A stretch of 64,000 bases of DNA. Source: Hormiphora californensis (taxonomy: Eukaryota > Ctenophora > Tentaculata > Cydippida > Pleurobrachiidae). This document shows, piece after piece, positions 40,066 through 50,168 of the stretch (position 1 is its first letter; the number at the start of each line of letters is the position of its first letter). A program made the position numbers and the translations under genes. The stretch spans positions 8,362,416-8,426,415 of the forward strand of contig CM035352.1 in assembly GCA_020137815.1 (NCBI GenBank). The letters run 5' to 3'. Under the pieces are notes generated by a model. That model was not told where the DNA came from. It did no database searches and worked only from the letters and a program-made list of their open reading frames with translations.

Positions 40066-40787
40066 AGTCGTGTAGAACTTATAGTTTCCTCTAATTCTAA
40101 ATTTCTCAGTAGGTAGAATGGCTTATCATTTAGCTCCAATTGCTATAATAATAGACAGCTATTAGATTCGGGATTTGAATTAGCTATCTGAATAAAGCTG
40201 GGATGTGCTAACATATATTCTTGTTTTACACTATCTGTCATCACTGCTGAGTCTAATATTACATATATTGTGTGTAAGAAGCCATCGAGCAGTATGATTT
40301 GATTTGATTTGAAATAGATATTATATAAACGTACAAATTGCACATTAAATAAATACCCGACTGACTCTTACTAATAGTTTAGCAGCCTATGGCGCGAGTG
40401 CTTACGTCTTAAAAAAAAACTAATTTAAAAATATTTAAAAAAAGTAGCTATAAGGCTACGACACACTCTTATACTAGTTATAAGCTAAATTTATTTCACT
40501 CAATAATAATAACAATTATACTTAATACTTACCCTTGATTCCCAGTTCCCCACCTCCCTCCCCCATGAACCATACCCCGAATTTAACGTCATGTCGACTG
40601 TTGGGTAGATGTTAAGATCAGTTATAATTCACATCTGTGGTGCGGGTCCACCATCTTGTTTCAAACTGTTCAACACCACTCCAAACCTTCAATTTGAGTA
40701 CAATGCAAGAATGAAAGCTATGTGCGGAAGAAGGACAGTTACTGTAAAGTTAAAAGAAGAGAAAGGGGCCCACACCACAGCAGCGAA

Positions 40788-43700
40788 TTAAGTTATGTCG
40801 TGTAAGGCTTTCCAGAGATGGTCTTTCAGTCTAGAGGAAAATAAATGGTGTTCAGCTGTATTTCTCAGTTCTTTAGGAAGTAAGTTCCACTCAAGGTGGC
40901 AGCGATAAAAGTAACAGTTTTTGAACAGGTCTACTCTGGGTTGTTCGGTACATATAATGTCCGTACTGTCTCGTTTTGTTTGTTGTCTGGTGGCACGTCT
41001 GTCATGTAATTCTGGATTGTATTTTTGTAGGAAAGATGGGAGTTTTATAGGAGACGTCTCATAGAATATTTTATGGAACAATTTAAGATCATTATATTGG
41101 AATTTTTGAGTCATTGGGAGTACGTCAATCTCCCTGAGTTTCTTTATATACGTATCTAAACTATAACTGGTATCTGTTTCACCGAATATCCATTTTGTGG
41201 CACGTTTCTGGAGTCGTTCAAACTTAAGCAGACTTGACTCACTTTGTGGACGCCATATTTGGCTACAGTGTTCGAACAAAGATCTAACTAGACTAATGTA
41301 GAGGTTCTTCTTTTTAAGGGGACATTTAACTAATACGCCTACACGCTTCACCAGTCCTAATCTTTGAGAAGCTTTGGAAACAACATTTTTCTGGTGTTCG
41401 ATTGGCGACAACTTGTGATTAGTTGAGACTCCTAGATCAACTTCATTTTCACATAATTTGATTTCATCTCTGCCTAGGTGATAATTTAATTGACGTTGTT
41501 TAATAATTTTAGTACACCTAAGCAGCTTACACTTTTTAGGATGGAATATCATTTTATTATCCTTTGCCCATTCCACTAAACTATCGATGTCGGGCTGCAA
41601 ACTATCTTCTTCACTATTTATAACCCGCCAAATTTTCAGATCATCTGCATATAGCCTAATTTTGGTTAGATCATCTTCTCTTAAAACATTAACAATATCA
41701 TTTATGAATAACACAAACAAGAAAGGACCTAGTATTGATCCTTGTGGAACTCCACTCCTAACCTCTACCCATTCTGAAAATTCCCCATCTAACACAACCC
41801 TCTGTTGCCTACCAGATAAATAATTCATTAGGAAACGTAACATCTTACCTCCTAAATTAAACTCATTTTTCAGCTTATTTATTATTACATCATGAGATAC
41901 ACTATCGAAGGCTTTCTGAAAGTCAAAGTAAACTATATCAGTTTGATTTCGGTTATTTATGTTCAACGCTAATTCACAATTAAACTCAATCAGTTGTGAT
42001 GTACATGATTTCAAGGGTACAAAACCATGCTGGTAGGGAGTTATTTTTTCCAGACAGGCTTTATATAGGCGTTCTCTTACTAATTTCTCAAAAACTTTCA
42101 TAACAAGGCAAGTCAGGGATATAGGCCTATAATTCTCAACGCATGATCGTTCCCCTTTCTTGTAAACTGGGACAACGTTCGCGGTTTTCCATTCTGTTGG
42201 TATACATCCCTCTGAGTATGATTTATTAAATATAAGGGTGAGTGGATAAGCTAGGGATTTATGACATTTCTTAAGCACAACACCGTCAATATTATCTGGA
42301 CCTGTTGCTTTTGACGCATCCAACTTTTTTAGAATCTTTAGAATCTCATCAAATCTAAATATCTCAGAGTTAAAATCATTAGTGTGATCTCTATCAATAT
42401 CAACAGTTTCTTTGTAGGTGCTAGATTCAGTGAATTGATTACAGAAAAATTCATTGAACATTTCACATTTACGACGACTCGAAGAGCTAAATTTATTATT
42501 AAAGTATACTCTCTCAGGAATTCTAGTGCTATTCGTTTTGGACTTTACGTGTTTGAAAAATTTCTTTGATACATTAGCATTGGGTGTAAGTTCATCTATA
42601 GAGGAAAGCTCGAGAAAGGATGTTTCTTTCTCTATTGCTAGTGTTCTGTATTGATGTTCTTTGAGTTCGTATTCCTCTTTAGCTACAATACTATCTATAT
42701 TTTTTAAGAAGGCTTTTCTAGAGTTATCGAACGATTTCTTAAGTTGGCGTAGTTCTTCATCATACCAAGGTGGCTGTGAGCCAATTTTTACATTGACTAA
42801 TGGTACATTATGACGTAGTGCAATGTCTAACCTAGACTTAAAGACTTGTAGGGACTGCTCCGCTGACAGATCCTTGAACTGTCCTAACCAATCAATTCCT
42901 AAAAGCTCTTCATTTAGAGAGTCCCAATCAGCTTTTCTATAGGAAAATTTCTTACAATTTTTATACTTAGGGCGTGACTTTTTGAAATTTATCTCACATT
43001 TTAGTGTAAGATGGTCCGACTTTACAAGACTATTCTCTTCGAGCAAAACATTAGAATAAGTAGTTTCTATGTTAGTAAGTATTAAGTCGAGAATATTTCC
43101 ATCCCTATGCGTTGGAACATTAACTAAAGACTTTAGGCCTAGAGATAAAAATAAATTGATAAAACTCTCATGAGTACTATTATTTGACACTGGGACGTCC
43201 CAGTTATCCACCGAACTTAGGTTTAGATCCCCTATAATGGTGAGATTCTTAAACTTCTTGGCAAGATTAGTATAGTAACGTTCCGCCTCTTTGAAGTGTT
43301 CCGATCCAGAATAATCATATCTATAAAATGTCGAGATACAAACGGGTGCTATATTTTTATGTTTTAGAAGAATAGTAACTATTGGTAAATCGGTCTTCGT
43401 TTTAACTAACTCTGTCTCAACTCCAATATTGTTTTTACATAGTATTAAAACTCCTCCACCTCCTTTTTTACTAAAAGTTTTCATATCCTTCTCAGTGCGG
43501 TCTTTTCTAAATATAGAGTAATATTTATCTGATATAAGTTCCCCTTCACTAATATATTTATTCAGCCAAGTTTCATTTAAAACAACGATATCGGGCGAGT
43601 AGGTGAATAAGTATGCTTTTAGATCCCTAAGTTTAGAGGCCTGAAATTCAGGCTGATCCCCACCTATTGTGTGCATCTTTATCAGACCGTTAACATTACA

Positions 43701-44198
43701 ATACACTAAGTTCAACTTTTTATCAGGCCCTGGATTAATAATGTCAGGATGGCTTCTCAGCAGTAGCATTTTCGCTAACGACGTAACAAACATAACAAGT
43801 ATAGTATATCTGCATCTGACTTTGAACAAATTAATGCCTGCAATCCTAAACTTTTTATAACATCGATATGCATACTTACTATGTCTCATACCTTTGACTA
43901 AGAAGAGGAATAGGACACAATTTGCATACCAAATATATGGTGAATTCAGATCAAACACAAATTGGCCTTCTTTTCTGAACTTGACGGGTGGAGGGGTACT
44001 CCTGAGCATTATTCCTAAAAGAGCTATCATTAGTATTGTGTAACAAATATATATGAGGAAATGATAGATTAGTATGTCTGTCGTTTCATTGTATTGTCTT
44101 TTGTTATTGTCGGTGTTGTCAATTTTTATCCTTTTCCCCCCAGCCAGACCCCCCGCAAAACCCCCAATAGTTTTTCTGTATTGTTCGACACTGATCAT
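40788..44198 (-). CDS. LINE ORF2: endonuclease-reverse transcriptase
   Basis: 1136 residues. The N-terminal 140 residues carry two hydrophobic segments (LIYHFLIYICYTILMIALLG and YIWYANCVLFLFLV), which is unusual. The APE-type endonuclease follows (LVYCNVNGL, VVLNETWLN, TIIGDLNLSSVDNWD, KSDHLTLKC). The RT has PVYKKGERSCVENYRPISL, QHGFVPLKSC, YFDFQKAFDSVSHD (box A), SGVPQGSILGPFLFVLFIND (box B) and LYADDLKIW (box C). All key residues are visible and there is no stop, so the protein may be intact. Assignment to CR1/L2-like is from the domain order and RT text. Confidence 0.9.
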   Translation of the reverse strand: MISVEQYRKTIGGFAGGLAGGKRIKIDNTDNNKRQYNETTDILIYHFLIYICYTILMIALLGIMLRSTPPPVKFRKEGQFVFDLNSPYIWYANCVLFLFLVKGMRHSKYAYRCYKKFRIAGINLFKVRCRYTILVMFVTSLAKMLLLRSHPDIINPGPDKKLNLVYCNVNGLIKMHTIGGDQPEFQASKLRDLKAYLFTYSPDIVVLNETWLNKYISEGELISDKYYSIFRKDRTEKDMKTFSKKGGGGVLILCKNNIGVETELVKTKTDLPIVTILLKHKNIAPVCISTFYRYDYSGSEHFKEAERYYTNLAKKFKNLTIIGDLNLSSVDNWDVPVSNNSTHESFINLFLSLGLKSLVNVPTHRDGNILDLILTNIETTYSNVLLEENSLVKSDHLTLKCEINFKKSRPKYKNCKKFSYRKADWDSLNEELLGIDWLGQFKDLSAEQSLQVFKSRLDIALRHNVPLVNVKIGSQPPWYDEELRQLKKSFDNSRKAFLKNIDSIVAKEEYELKEHQYRTLAIEKETSFLELSSIDELTPNANVSKKFFKHVKSKTNSTRIPERVYFNNKFSSSSRRKCEMFNEFFCNQFTESSTYKETVDIDRDHTNDFNSEIFRFDEILKILKKLDASKATGPDNIDGVVLKKCHKSLAYPLTLIFNKSYSEGCIPTEWKTANVVPVYKKGERSCVENYRPISLTCLVMKVFEKLVRERLYKACLEKITPYQHGFVPLKSCTSQLIEFNCELALNINNRNQTDIVYFDFQKAFDSVSHDVIINKLKNEFNLGGKMLRFLMNYLSGRQQRVVLDGEFSEWVEVRSGVPQGSILGPFLFVLFINDIVNVLREDDLTKIRLYADDLKIWRVINSEEDSLQPDIDSLVEWAKDNKMIFHPKKCKLLRCTKIIKQRQLNYHLGRDEIKLCENEVDLGVSTNHKLSPIEHQKNVVSKASQRLGLVKRVGVLVKCPLKKKNLYISLVRSLFEHCSQIWRPQSESSLLKFERLQKRATKWIFGETDTSYSLDTYIKKLREIDVLPMTQKFQYNDLKLFHKIFYETSPIKLPSFLQKYNPELHDRRATRQQTKRDSTDIICTEQPRVDLFKNCYFYRCHLEWNLLPKELRNTAEHHLFSSRLKDHLWKALHDIT

Positions 44199-44328
44199 TG
44201 AATGGGAATGGGTTTAGGGTTTAGGAATGGGTTAACAAATGGGGAAATTAGGGGACAATGATGAAAACTCGGCCCCCCCAAACCCCAGAGAATTGTTATC
44301 ATTAAATTATATATTATAAATCGAGATA

Positions 44329-45789
44329 TCAGTTAAGAACTAACTCCTCATACATAATCTCATTTAACACGTTGTACCCATTATTGTTGAGGTGTACTCC
44401 GTCCTCCGAAAACAAAACACTATTAAAATTAAGTTCATTATTTAAAAACTCAATTGTCCAATCCGACACTACACAATTCAAAGACCTTCCTACACTCATC
44501 ACAATACGATTAAACATAAACACGTTACTCGCTATCCAACCACTATCAGGTCTGAGGGGGATAACCGTAGCGAGAACGATCTCGGTATCATCCCCAAACC
44601 TTCTCCTAACCTCCCTAACTAAATCTACATATGCCTTATACACACTCCCTTTACCCTTACTCGACCTTACAAACCCTCCCCAATATCTGATGTCATTGGT
44701 CCCAAACGCCAAAATAACCTTGTTAACCTCTAGACATGGGTGCGTCACTTCCAGTCCGTTCAACATATCCATAGCCAAACTCCCCCTCCAGTTCTCATTC
44801 GGCCTACAAAGTCTCGCCCCTGAAATCGAGATGTTCACTAGCGCCGGGTCCTCGTGGATCCACTTTGTCATACTGGTTCCTAGTAGAAGTGTCCTTGGTG
44901 TCAGTCTGGGGTTCGGCAGTGCTGGTGTTGGTAGAAGGGGCGATCTGGTAGGGAACACAGAGTTCTCTTCCTGATACCCATCTACGGCAGGCGGCGAGGT
45001 TGGCGACAAAGTCATCTGTGATGCTGGAGCTTCCACCCGAGACGGGTGTACTACGAACTGGGGCACCTTCTGGGACTTAGCTGGGGTTGGTGCAGGTGGA
45101 GTTGGTTCTGGAGGCGATGTTCTGTGCCTCTTCCTAAAAGACAGGGCATATCTCACGCCATGCTCAACCTTCTGTGCACGGTGCTTAAAGTGCTCTTGGC
45201 ACCCTGGCTTCATGGTGTACGCCTCACCATCCTTAGTGGTTATAGACAGCTTAGGCCGCATCCGGCCATCACCAAGGTAGGGAATGAAATCTACAGCACC
45301 ATCGTTGCCGACGGTCACGACGGTGATAGGTGAGTTGTCCACCAGCGAAGTCTCGAAATCTGAGTGGTATCCCACGCCGTCCCCTTTTCTGTATCTAGTG
45401 ACTAGGCAGGAGTTGAACTCAGTCCCTTGGTCCTTGTTAATCCTCCCCATCAGCTTGTTAATGTTCGGGTATTTAGTTATGTCCCTGGGTGCCAGGTCCA
45501 CATTGGCCCACCCGTAGGGACACCCAGTGTTAGTTAGCCAGGTATTCTTGCCAGTTAATCCTCCTACTTCCCATTTCATCATCTCGAGGTCCTCATCAGA
45601 AACATATCTCCCGTGGTGGGTAACAAACTGATTCGGATCCTTTTCTGGAACTCCATCTCTCTTACGCCTCTCTAGCTCCTTTTGTACAATCTGTATAATC
45701 CTCTCCAACACGGGCGATGATACCCTGGTAAAGACTTCCTCTAGAGGTGTGTTGTCTAGAATCATGTTGGAGGCGTTGTTAACAACCAT
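44329..45789 (-). CDS. LINE ORF1: AlkB-like 2OG-Fe(II) dioxygenase fused to an SGNH hydrolase
   Basis: 486 residues. Residues about 55-225 show an AlkB fold signature: NSCLVTRYRKGDGVGYHSDF gives the H-x-D iron ligands, YTMKPGCQEHFKHRAQ gives the distal histidine, and RYALSFR is the R-x5-R 2-oxoglutarate motif. A Pro/Ser/Thr-rich linker (about 226-310) follows. The SGNH/GDSL-type esterase domain is at about 312-486: LLLGTSMTKW (Ser block), ARLCRPNENW, LAFGTNDIR (block III Asn) and DGVHLNNNGY (Asp-His block V). SGNH domains are known in ORF1 of CR1-like elements. The added AlkB domain is what stands out. AlkB enzymes remove alkyl groups from nucleic acids, so a role in repairing or demethylating the element's RNA is possible but inferred. 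Confidence 0.82.
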   Translation of the reverse strand: MVVNNASNMILDNTPLEEVFTRVSSPVLERIIQIVQKELERRKRDGVPEKDPNQFVTHHGRYVSDEDLEMMKWEVGGLTGKNTWLTNTGCPYGWANVDLAPRDITKYPNINKLMGRINKDQGTEFNSCLVTRYRKGDGVGYHSDFETSLVDNSPITVVTVGNDGAVDFIPYLGDGRMRPKLSITTKDGEAYTMKPGCQEHFKHRAQKVEHGVRYALSFRKRHRTSPPEPTPPAPTPAKSQKVPQFVVHPSRVEAPASQMTLSPTSPPAVDGYQEENSVFPTRSPLLPTPALPNPRLTPRTLLLGTSMTKWIHEDPALVNISISGARLCRPNENWRGSLAMDMLNGLEVTHPCLEVNKVILAFGTNDIRYWGGFVRSSKGKGSVYKAYVDLVREVRRRFGDDTEIVLATVIPLRPDSGWIASNVFMFNRIVMSVGRSLNCVVSDWTIEFLNNELNFNSVLFSEDGVHLNNNGYNVLNEIMYEELVLN

Positions 45790-46156
45790 TCCTAAAACTC
45801 CATGGCTAAAACAGGCTGTTAATCCAAGAACATTGCGTCCTCAAATTAATTTGTTTAAAGTAGTGCCGAAAAGCCTGAAAAGTATGCGTTCTCTACTTAT
45901 ACCCCTATTCCACGAAATCGTTCTCTCACTATCATTTTCTCTAACTGATCTCTCTCTCTCTCTCTCTATTATCTCTCTCTCTATCTCTCTCCATAGAGGA
46001 ACAAGCAATGTAATAACTAACTACCCTTCTTCTTAATTTTGCCTTATAGGGCAGCCCGCAGCTAAAGCTATGGATGAGTAGAAGGGCACACAAGCACAGC
46101 ACAGCAATCATCCTTTGAGAAGGAAATGCAGAAAATGTAGTTAGAAAGAAAATGAG

Positions 46157-46167
46157 AGAGAGAGAGA

Positions 46168-46204
<37 letters not shown>
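46157..46204 (+). repeat. (AG)n microsatellite
   Basis: About 24 AG units with one GG interruption, between the LINE and the upstream WAVE exon. The rest of 45850-46608 shows no gene. Confidence 0.85.
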
Positions 46205-46608
46205 TGAGAGAGATTATGATTCTCTAACTGGGTAGGGCGGTGTAAATAGACGTACGTCGCGAGTGTTTAGTTAGTCAACGTGTTATTGCTACACATGATA
46301 CTTGATATCTAATACAAACACAGTAGACCAGAGACCTAATACAAGGTCCAATAAAACCACGTGGTGCCAAACATACCAAGTCCTGAGAAAAAAGTCTTGT
46401 ACCTATGTTAGCTTGTATCATAATGCATAACATCCACTTCAAATGACCAATTGTGCGACAACAATGACCCTTCTATAATGCTGGAAATCCATTTGAAATG
46501 GATTTATTAATCATCAGACCAATACTGCCATTATACCTCATCCCCTCCATCCCACTCAACCTGTCAATGCCCCTGTATAGTACTACAGATTGTTCCCAAG
46601 TATCGTAC

Positions 46609-46719
46609 CTCATTGAAAAGATCAGCAAAGAGAGTCTCTGCGTGGGAAGATAGAGAGGCCAACTGTCGAATAATCCCAACCAGTGCATTCATGTTGACGT
46701 GTTGTAACTCGTCATTTCC
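46609..46719 (-). CDS. WASF: Alternative WAVE N-terminal exon
   Basis: 37 codons between an acceptor (ACACCAG) and a donor (GTACGA), phase 0 on both sides. They encode ELQHVNMNALVGIIRQLASL and SSHAETLFADLFNE, closer to vertebrate WAVE ([22 protein letters not shown]) than the exon at 39578-39733 is. Both exons end at the same homologous point, before the exon at 39054, so they are mutually exclusive N-termini or belong to two promoters. A further 5' exon with the first residues must exist upstream but was not identified. Confidence 0.8.
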
Positions 46720-47348
46720 CTGGTGTAGGTATTTAGTTTAGTGTCATGTGAATTGCCAGACACTGACTGTAACATTACGCACACTACGTGAGGCCGCTAC
46801 TCACGTAGCCGCACCGGTGCGGAGAGGACAGTCTTATATGAGAAAACGTGTGATCTAAACAACACAGTTATTCCATTGGTCTTACCTTGAGATTTGCGTT
46901 GAGCGGAGCTCTCACCAGCTCTATTGGCTGCACTACACGTTGCGTCAAAGGCATCGCTTATCCAATGAAATCCATTAACATATCTAACTATCGTTATATC
47001 GTTGTAAAATGTTACATCTTTCAACAAAGATCACAAAGAATCAGTGAAAACACGATAAAATGACTTTATAACACAAGAGGGAGTGTGTGTACAACCTACA
47101 ACGCTCTCTGTCTAGATTTGGCGCCCGCCAGTCTGTTGCAACTGTTGCTCATGACCCACAATTAACTGTTATCTCTCTCTGCATTCCACCCTTTGAAACT
47201 GTTACAACGATTGTTACGAGTGTGTAGGAATGTAGAGAGGCACTCTGTAGCTTCATTTCCAACTGTTTGACCCGTTTTGTGTGAGCTCTCTGTGTGTGAA
47301 CCACCTAATTTGTGATTGTTTTGCTTCTAGGTGCCCGCCAGCGGGGTC
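46720..47348. other. Flank of the WAVE upstream exon, no clear exon
   Basis: A minus-strand frame at 47027-46797 is open for 76 codons and contains a donor-like AAG/GTAAGACC at 46885, possibly a 5' UTR or leader exon, but no WAVE start text is recognisable. The rest is low-complexity CT/GT-rich DNA. Confidence 0.35.
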
Positions 47349-47530
47349 TATAGAACATAACTCTCTCCCTAGCTTGCAGATATACCTGTAAACCCCTCGC
47401 TGACGCTCGGGATTTACAGGGCTGTAACGCACGGTCCCTTCGGGACCCGTGCATTACAGCTCAATAGACGCACTGCTCTGCAGTGTGTCTATTGATTATA
47501 TGCACGCGCGGGAGGGAGTTATGTACTATA
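47349..47530. mobile_element. Cloverleaf-like element: three perfect hairpins inside an outer stem
   Basis: The outer stem pairs 47349-47379 with 47502-47530 (ACATAACTC.CTCCC against GGGAGGGAGTTATGT). Inside, hairpin 1 (47386-47419) has stem CTGTAAA/TTTACAG. Hairpin 2 (47422-47459) has stem CTGTAA.GCACGG.TCCC closed by TTCG. Hairpin 3 (47461-47495) has stem TCAATAGAC with GTCTATTGA and an inner GCACTG.../CAGTG. There is no ORF, and it does not fit a tRNA. It could be a MITE with extreme secondary structure or a structured RNA gene. Confidence 0.7.
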
Positions 47531-47832
47531 TGTATACTTTATATCAGGTATCAGGTAGCCGGTAAAGTAAAACCCAAAATAAAAAGACCCTCACTTAGGT
47601 TTTGTGAAATTTCCCACGGTCATAGCTCCACTCCCTGATAAGATAGAGACTTGAAATTTGTAAGAAGAACTCGACATGATCTTCCTACAAAACAAATTTC
47701 AAGTCCCTTTCTCATCAGCGAGTGATTACAAGATTACAAGATTACAAATAAGTTTTAGTATACATAACAAATGAATACAACGCACTCAGCAGAGCTTCCG
47801 CGTGATAAAATGATATTCCCTATATGAGTGAA

Positions 47833-49702
47833 CTACTTCCCCTCAGTGAGCAGGGCAACAAGGGAGTTATCTCTAGGGCTCGAGTATCCTCTGACAGGTG
47901 GAAAGTCTGGTATGGTAGCAAGGAAGTCTCCAAGTGTGACTTTTAGGTTCTCGATTGATGTTGCCAGCCGTACTTCCTCGGGCATCCTGTTAAAGAGTTG
48001 AACCGCTCTAACTCCGAATGATGCATCCCGTAGCGTCTGGACTGATTTCTGTGCCGATGTGATGATCCGAGGGACAATAGCTTTCGGACCGTGTCGATGG
48101 TGGACGTAGAAGGATATGTTCGTGCTATTAGGTGCTAGCCCCTTGTATATCTTCCACATATGTATGATCATGTATCTTTCCCGTCTTCTCTGCAAAGAAA
48201 GTATCCTGAGGTGAGCTAATCGTTCCCAGTAATTCATGCCTTCACAGTCTGTGATTCTCCGTGTGAAGAAACGTTGGATTCCCTCGATCTTTGCAATCTC
48301 GCCAGTTTGGCATGGCGACCATAGTGGCGAGCAGTATTCTAGCTTCGGCCGAATGAGCGATTTCAGTAAGGTAACCATGGTTGCTGTAGATCTGTCTCTG
48401 AACACTCCTAGGACCCATCCAGCTAATCTTTTGGCTTCTCTGGTGATGATACCGATGTGTGTTGTCCACGATGCGTCATTGGTCATGTGGATACCCAGAT
48501 CTTTCACACAGTGTGCAGGGTTAATGTCCTCACCATTTGTATTGTAGTATCGATAGTTTTCCACATTGAAGGGAAGAACTCGTAGAAGCTTTGTTTTGTT
48601 CAGGGTGTAGTTGAGAATTTCGAACTTGTCCTCATGTAGAAGCATGTTGTTCTTCTTTGACCAATCGGCGATTCTGTCGAGGTCTCCCTGAAGTGATTTC
48701 ATGTCCTCTGCTTGTTCGATCGATTGCCTGCTCTTCGTGTCGTCTGCAAACGTTAGTGTACCACCCAGCGTGCAAGCGGCCAAATCACTAACATAGATAA
48801 TAAACAGAAGTGGACCCAGCACTGAGCCCTGGATCACACTACTGATGACATATTCTGGTCTGGAGCAGTAGCCCTCCATCACTACCGTCTGTGCTCTACC
48901 TGTAAGGAAGGCCTCGATCCAGTTCAACAGTTTTCCTCGTATGCCGTATCTTTGCAGCTTGCCCAGTAGGATTCGAATATCGACTTTATCGAATGCTTTA
49001 GCAAAATCGATATAGGCCACATCTACTTCGTGGCCATTGTTCAGATCCTCTAGGATTGCATCGTAATGGTTGAGTAGTTGCGTCAGACAGCTTCTACCCG
49101 ACCGGAATCCATGCTGCTCCTCGTTTATGATCCCTGCCTTTCCACAAAGTCCGCTAGTTGACTTCTTACCACTCGTTCGAAGGTTTTAGTGACGTGGCTC
49201 GTCAGTGCCACTGGGCGGTAGTTCTCTGGCAGACTCTTATTGCCCTTCTTGAAAATGGGTGCAATTTGTTGTTTCTTCAGTTCGGCGGGAATGAACCCGC
49301 GGTGAAAGGATTGGTTCCACAATATCCATAGTGGATAGCAAAGTTTATCCCTGGCCTCGTGGAGAATCAGTGATGGAATATCGCCTTTGGGTGCTGCGGA
49401 ATGTGGGTTTAGCTCCTTCAAGGCCCCTTCGATGATTGCAGGGGAAAGTTCAATATCTGTCAACTCGGCTTTCCTCTCTTCGATATCCATTAGGGCGTTT
49501 TCTACGTTGACTAGGGAGGGGTCACTGAAAACTTTAACATACTGGTCCTGGAGTATTTCAGCTTTCCTCCGTGGATCATCCGTCAGCTCTCCACTCTGTG
49601 ACAGTAATGGTCCAACTGTCGACTGTACTTTTCTTTTCCTCTTCGCAAAAGAGTAAAAAGCTCTGGGATTCTTCTTGATCTGTGCCACTGCTTTGTCTTC
49701 CT
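47833..49702 (-). pseudogene. Second LINE: reverse transcriptase part (frame-shifted)
   Basis: RT with FKKGNKSLPENYRPVALTSH, a QHGFRSGRSC motif, AYIDFAKAFDKVD (box A), VIQGSVLGPLLFIIYVSD (box B) and LTFADDTKS (box C, FADD). The frame breaks by one nucleotide near 49137, between LADFVER and the QHGF motif. The C-terminal domain is complete to the stop at 47833. An ORF that seems to extend the N-terminus beyond 49702 is antisense LTR sequence, not LINE. Confidence 0.85.
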
Positions 49703-50142
49703 TGGTGCAGAACTGGGCCAGCCCTGTGTGTTTGTGTGTGCGTGTGTGTGAGAATGTGTGTTTGTGTCTGTGTCCTATCGCGAAGGTGCTTGTTTTGACG
49801 CTGAGTTCTATTAAAAGCACAGCATCTTCGCGCGCGCGTGTGTGTCGCTTTGGTGACACGCGCGCGCGTTTTCTGAGATCTGAGAGAGAAGAGCGATTGA
49901 TGTTTTGAGAGTGAGTTTTCTTTTGTCGGAGCGAAGCAACTTTCAAAAGCGTGTGTTCTCTTAGTCAACTGAACTGTAACAATCCTTTACCGTTACTTTT
50001 ACATTCACAAAAATAAAAGACAACGTGTTTACTTTCGCCTTTACGCTCCAGCTGACGGGTACGCCCCATACGTGTCACGAAACCACCCCAAGAACGCCCC
50101 CTTTACAGAACAACCCCTTTCGGCAGTCCTTACTTTACACCA
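49703..50142 (+). repeat. 5' LTR (shared part, 440 bp)
   Basis: Starts TGGTGCAG and ends CACCA, followed by AC and TGGTGAGC. Contains a GT-rich block, TATTAAAAG as a possible TATA box, and a GC-rich inverted repeat (CGCGCGTGTGTGTCGC to GTGACACGCGCGCG). The 3' copy may extend about 320 bp further upstream, so this LTR could be 5'-truncated. Confidence 0.85.
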
Positions 50143-50144
50143 AC

Positions 50145-50162
50145 TGGTGAGCTTCAAAACGT
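50145..50162 (+). promoter_or_regulatory. Possible primer-binding site
   Basis: TGGTGAGCTTCAAAACG starts two bases after the 5' LTR. A PBS begins with TGG because tRNAs end in CCA. The tRNA species was not identified. Confidence 0.4.
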
Positions 50163-50168
50163 TTACTG

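Larger units (their letters stand above)
40290..45850 (-). mobile_element. CR1/L2-like LINE with two ORFs (approximate limits)
   Basis: Non-LTR retrotransposon of the Jockey/CR1 group in the long WAVE intron, same strand as WAVE. ORF1 (45789-44329) is followed after 130 bp by ORF2 (44198-40788). The 3' UTR is about 0.5 kb and ends near a short pentamer run (AAATC x3, 40290-40312), the kind of microsatellite tail seen in CR1/L2 elements. The 5' limit is a guess. Both ORFs are open over their full length, so the copy may be recent. Confidence 0.8.

Noticed and set aside
47349-47530. tRNA or tRNA-like gene
   Set aside because: The stems are too long and there is no acceptor stem, anticodon loop or TTCGA box arrangement of tRNA size.
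49703-49968. N-terminal extension of the LINE RT ORF with His/Thr repeats
   Set aside because: It is antisense translation of the GT-rich LTR. The same text appears antisense to the 3' LTR at 57950-58258.
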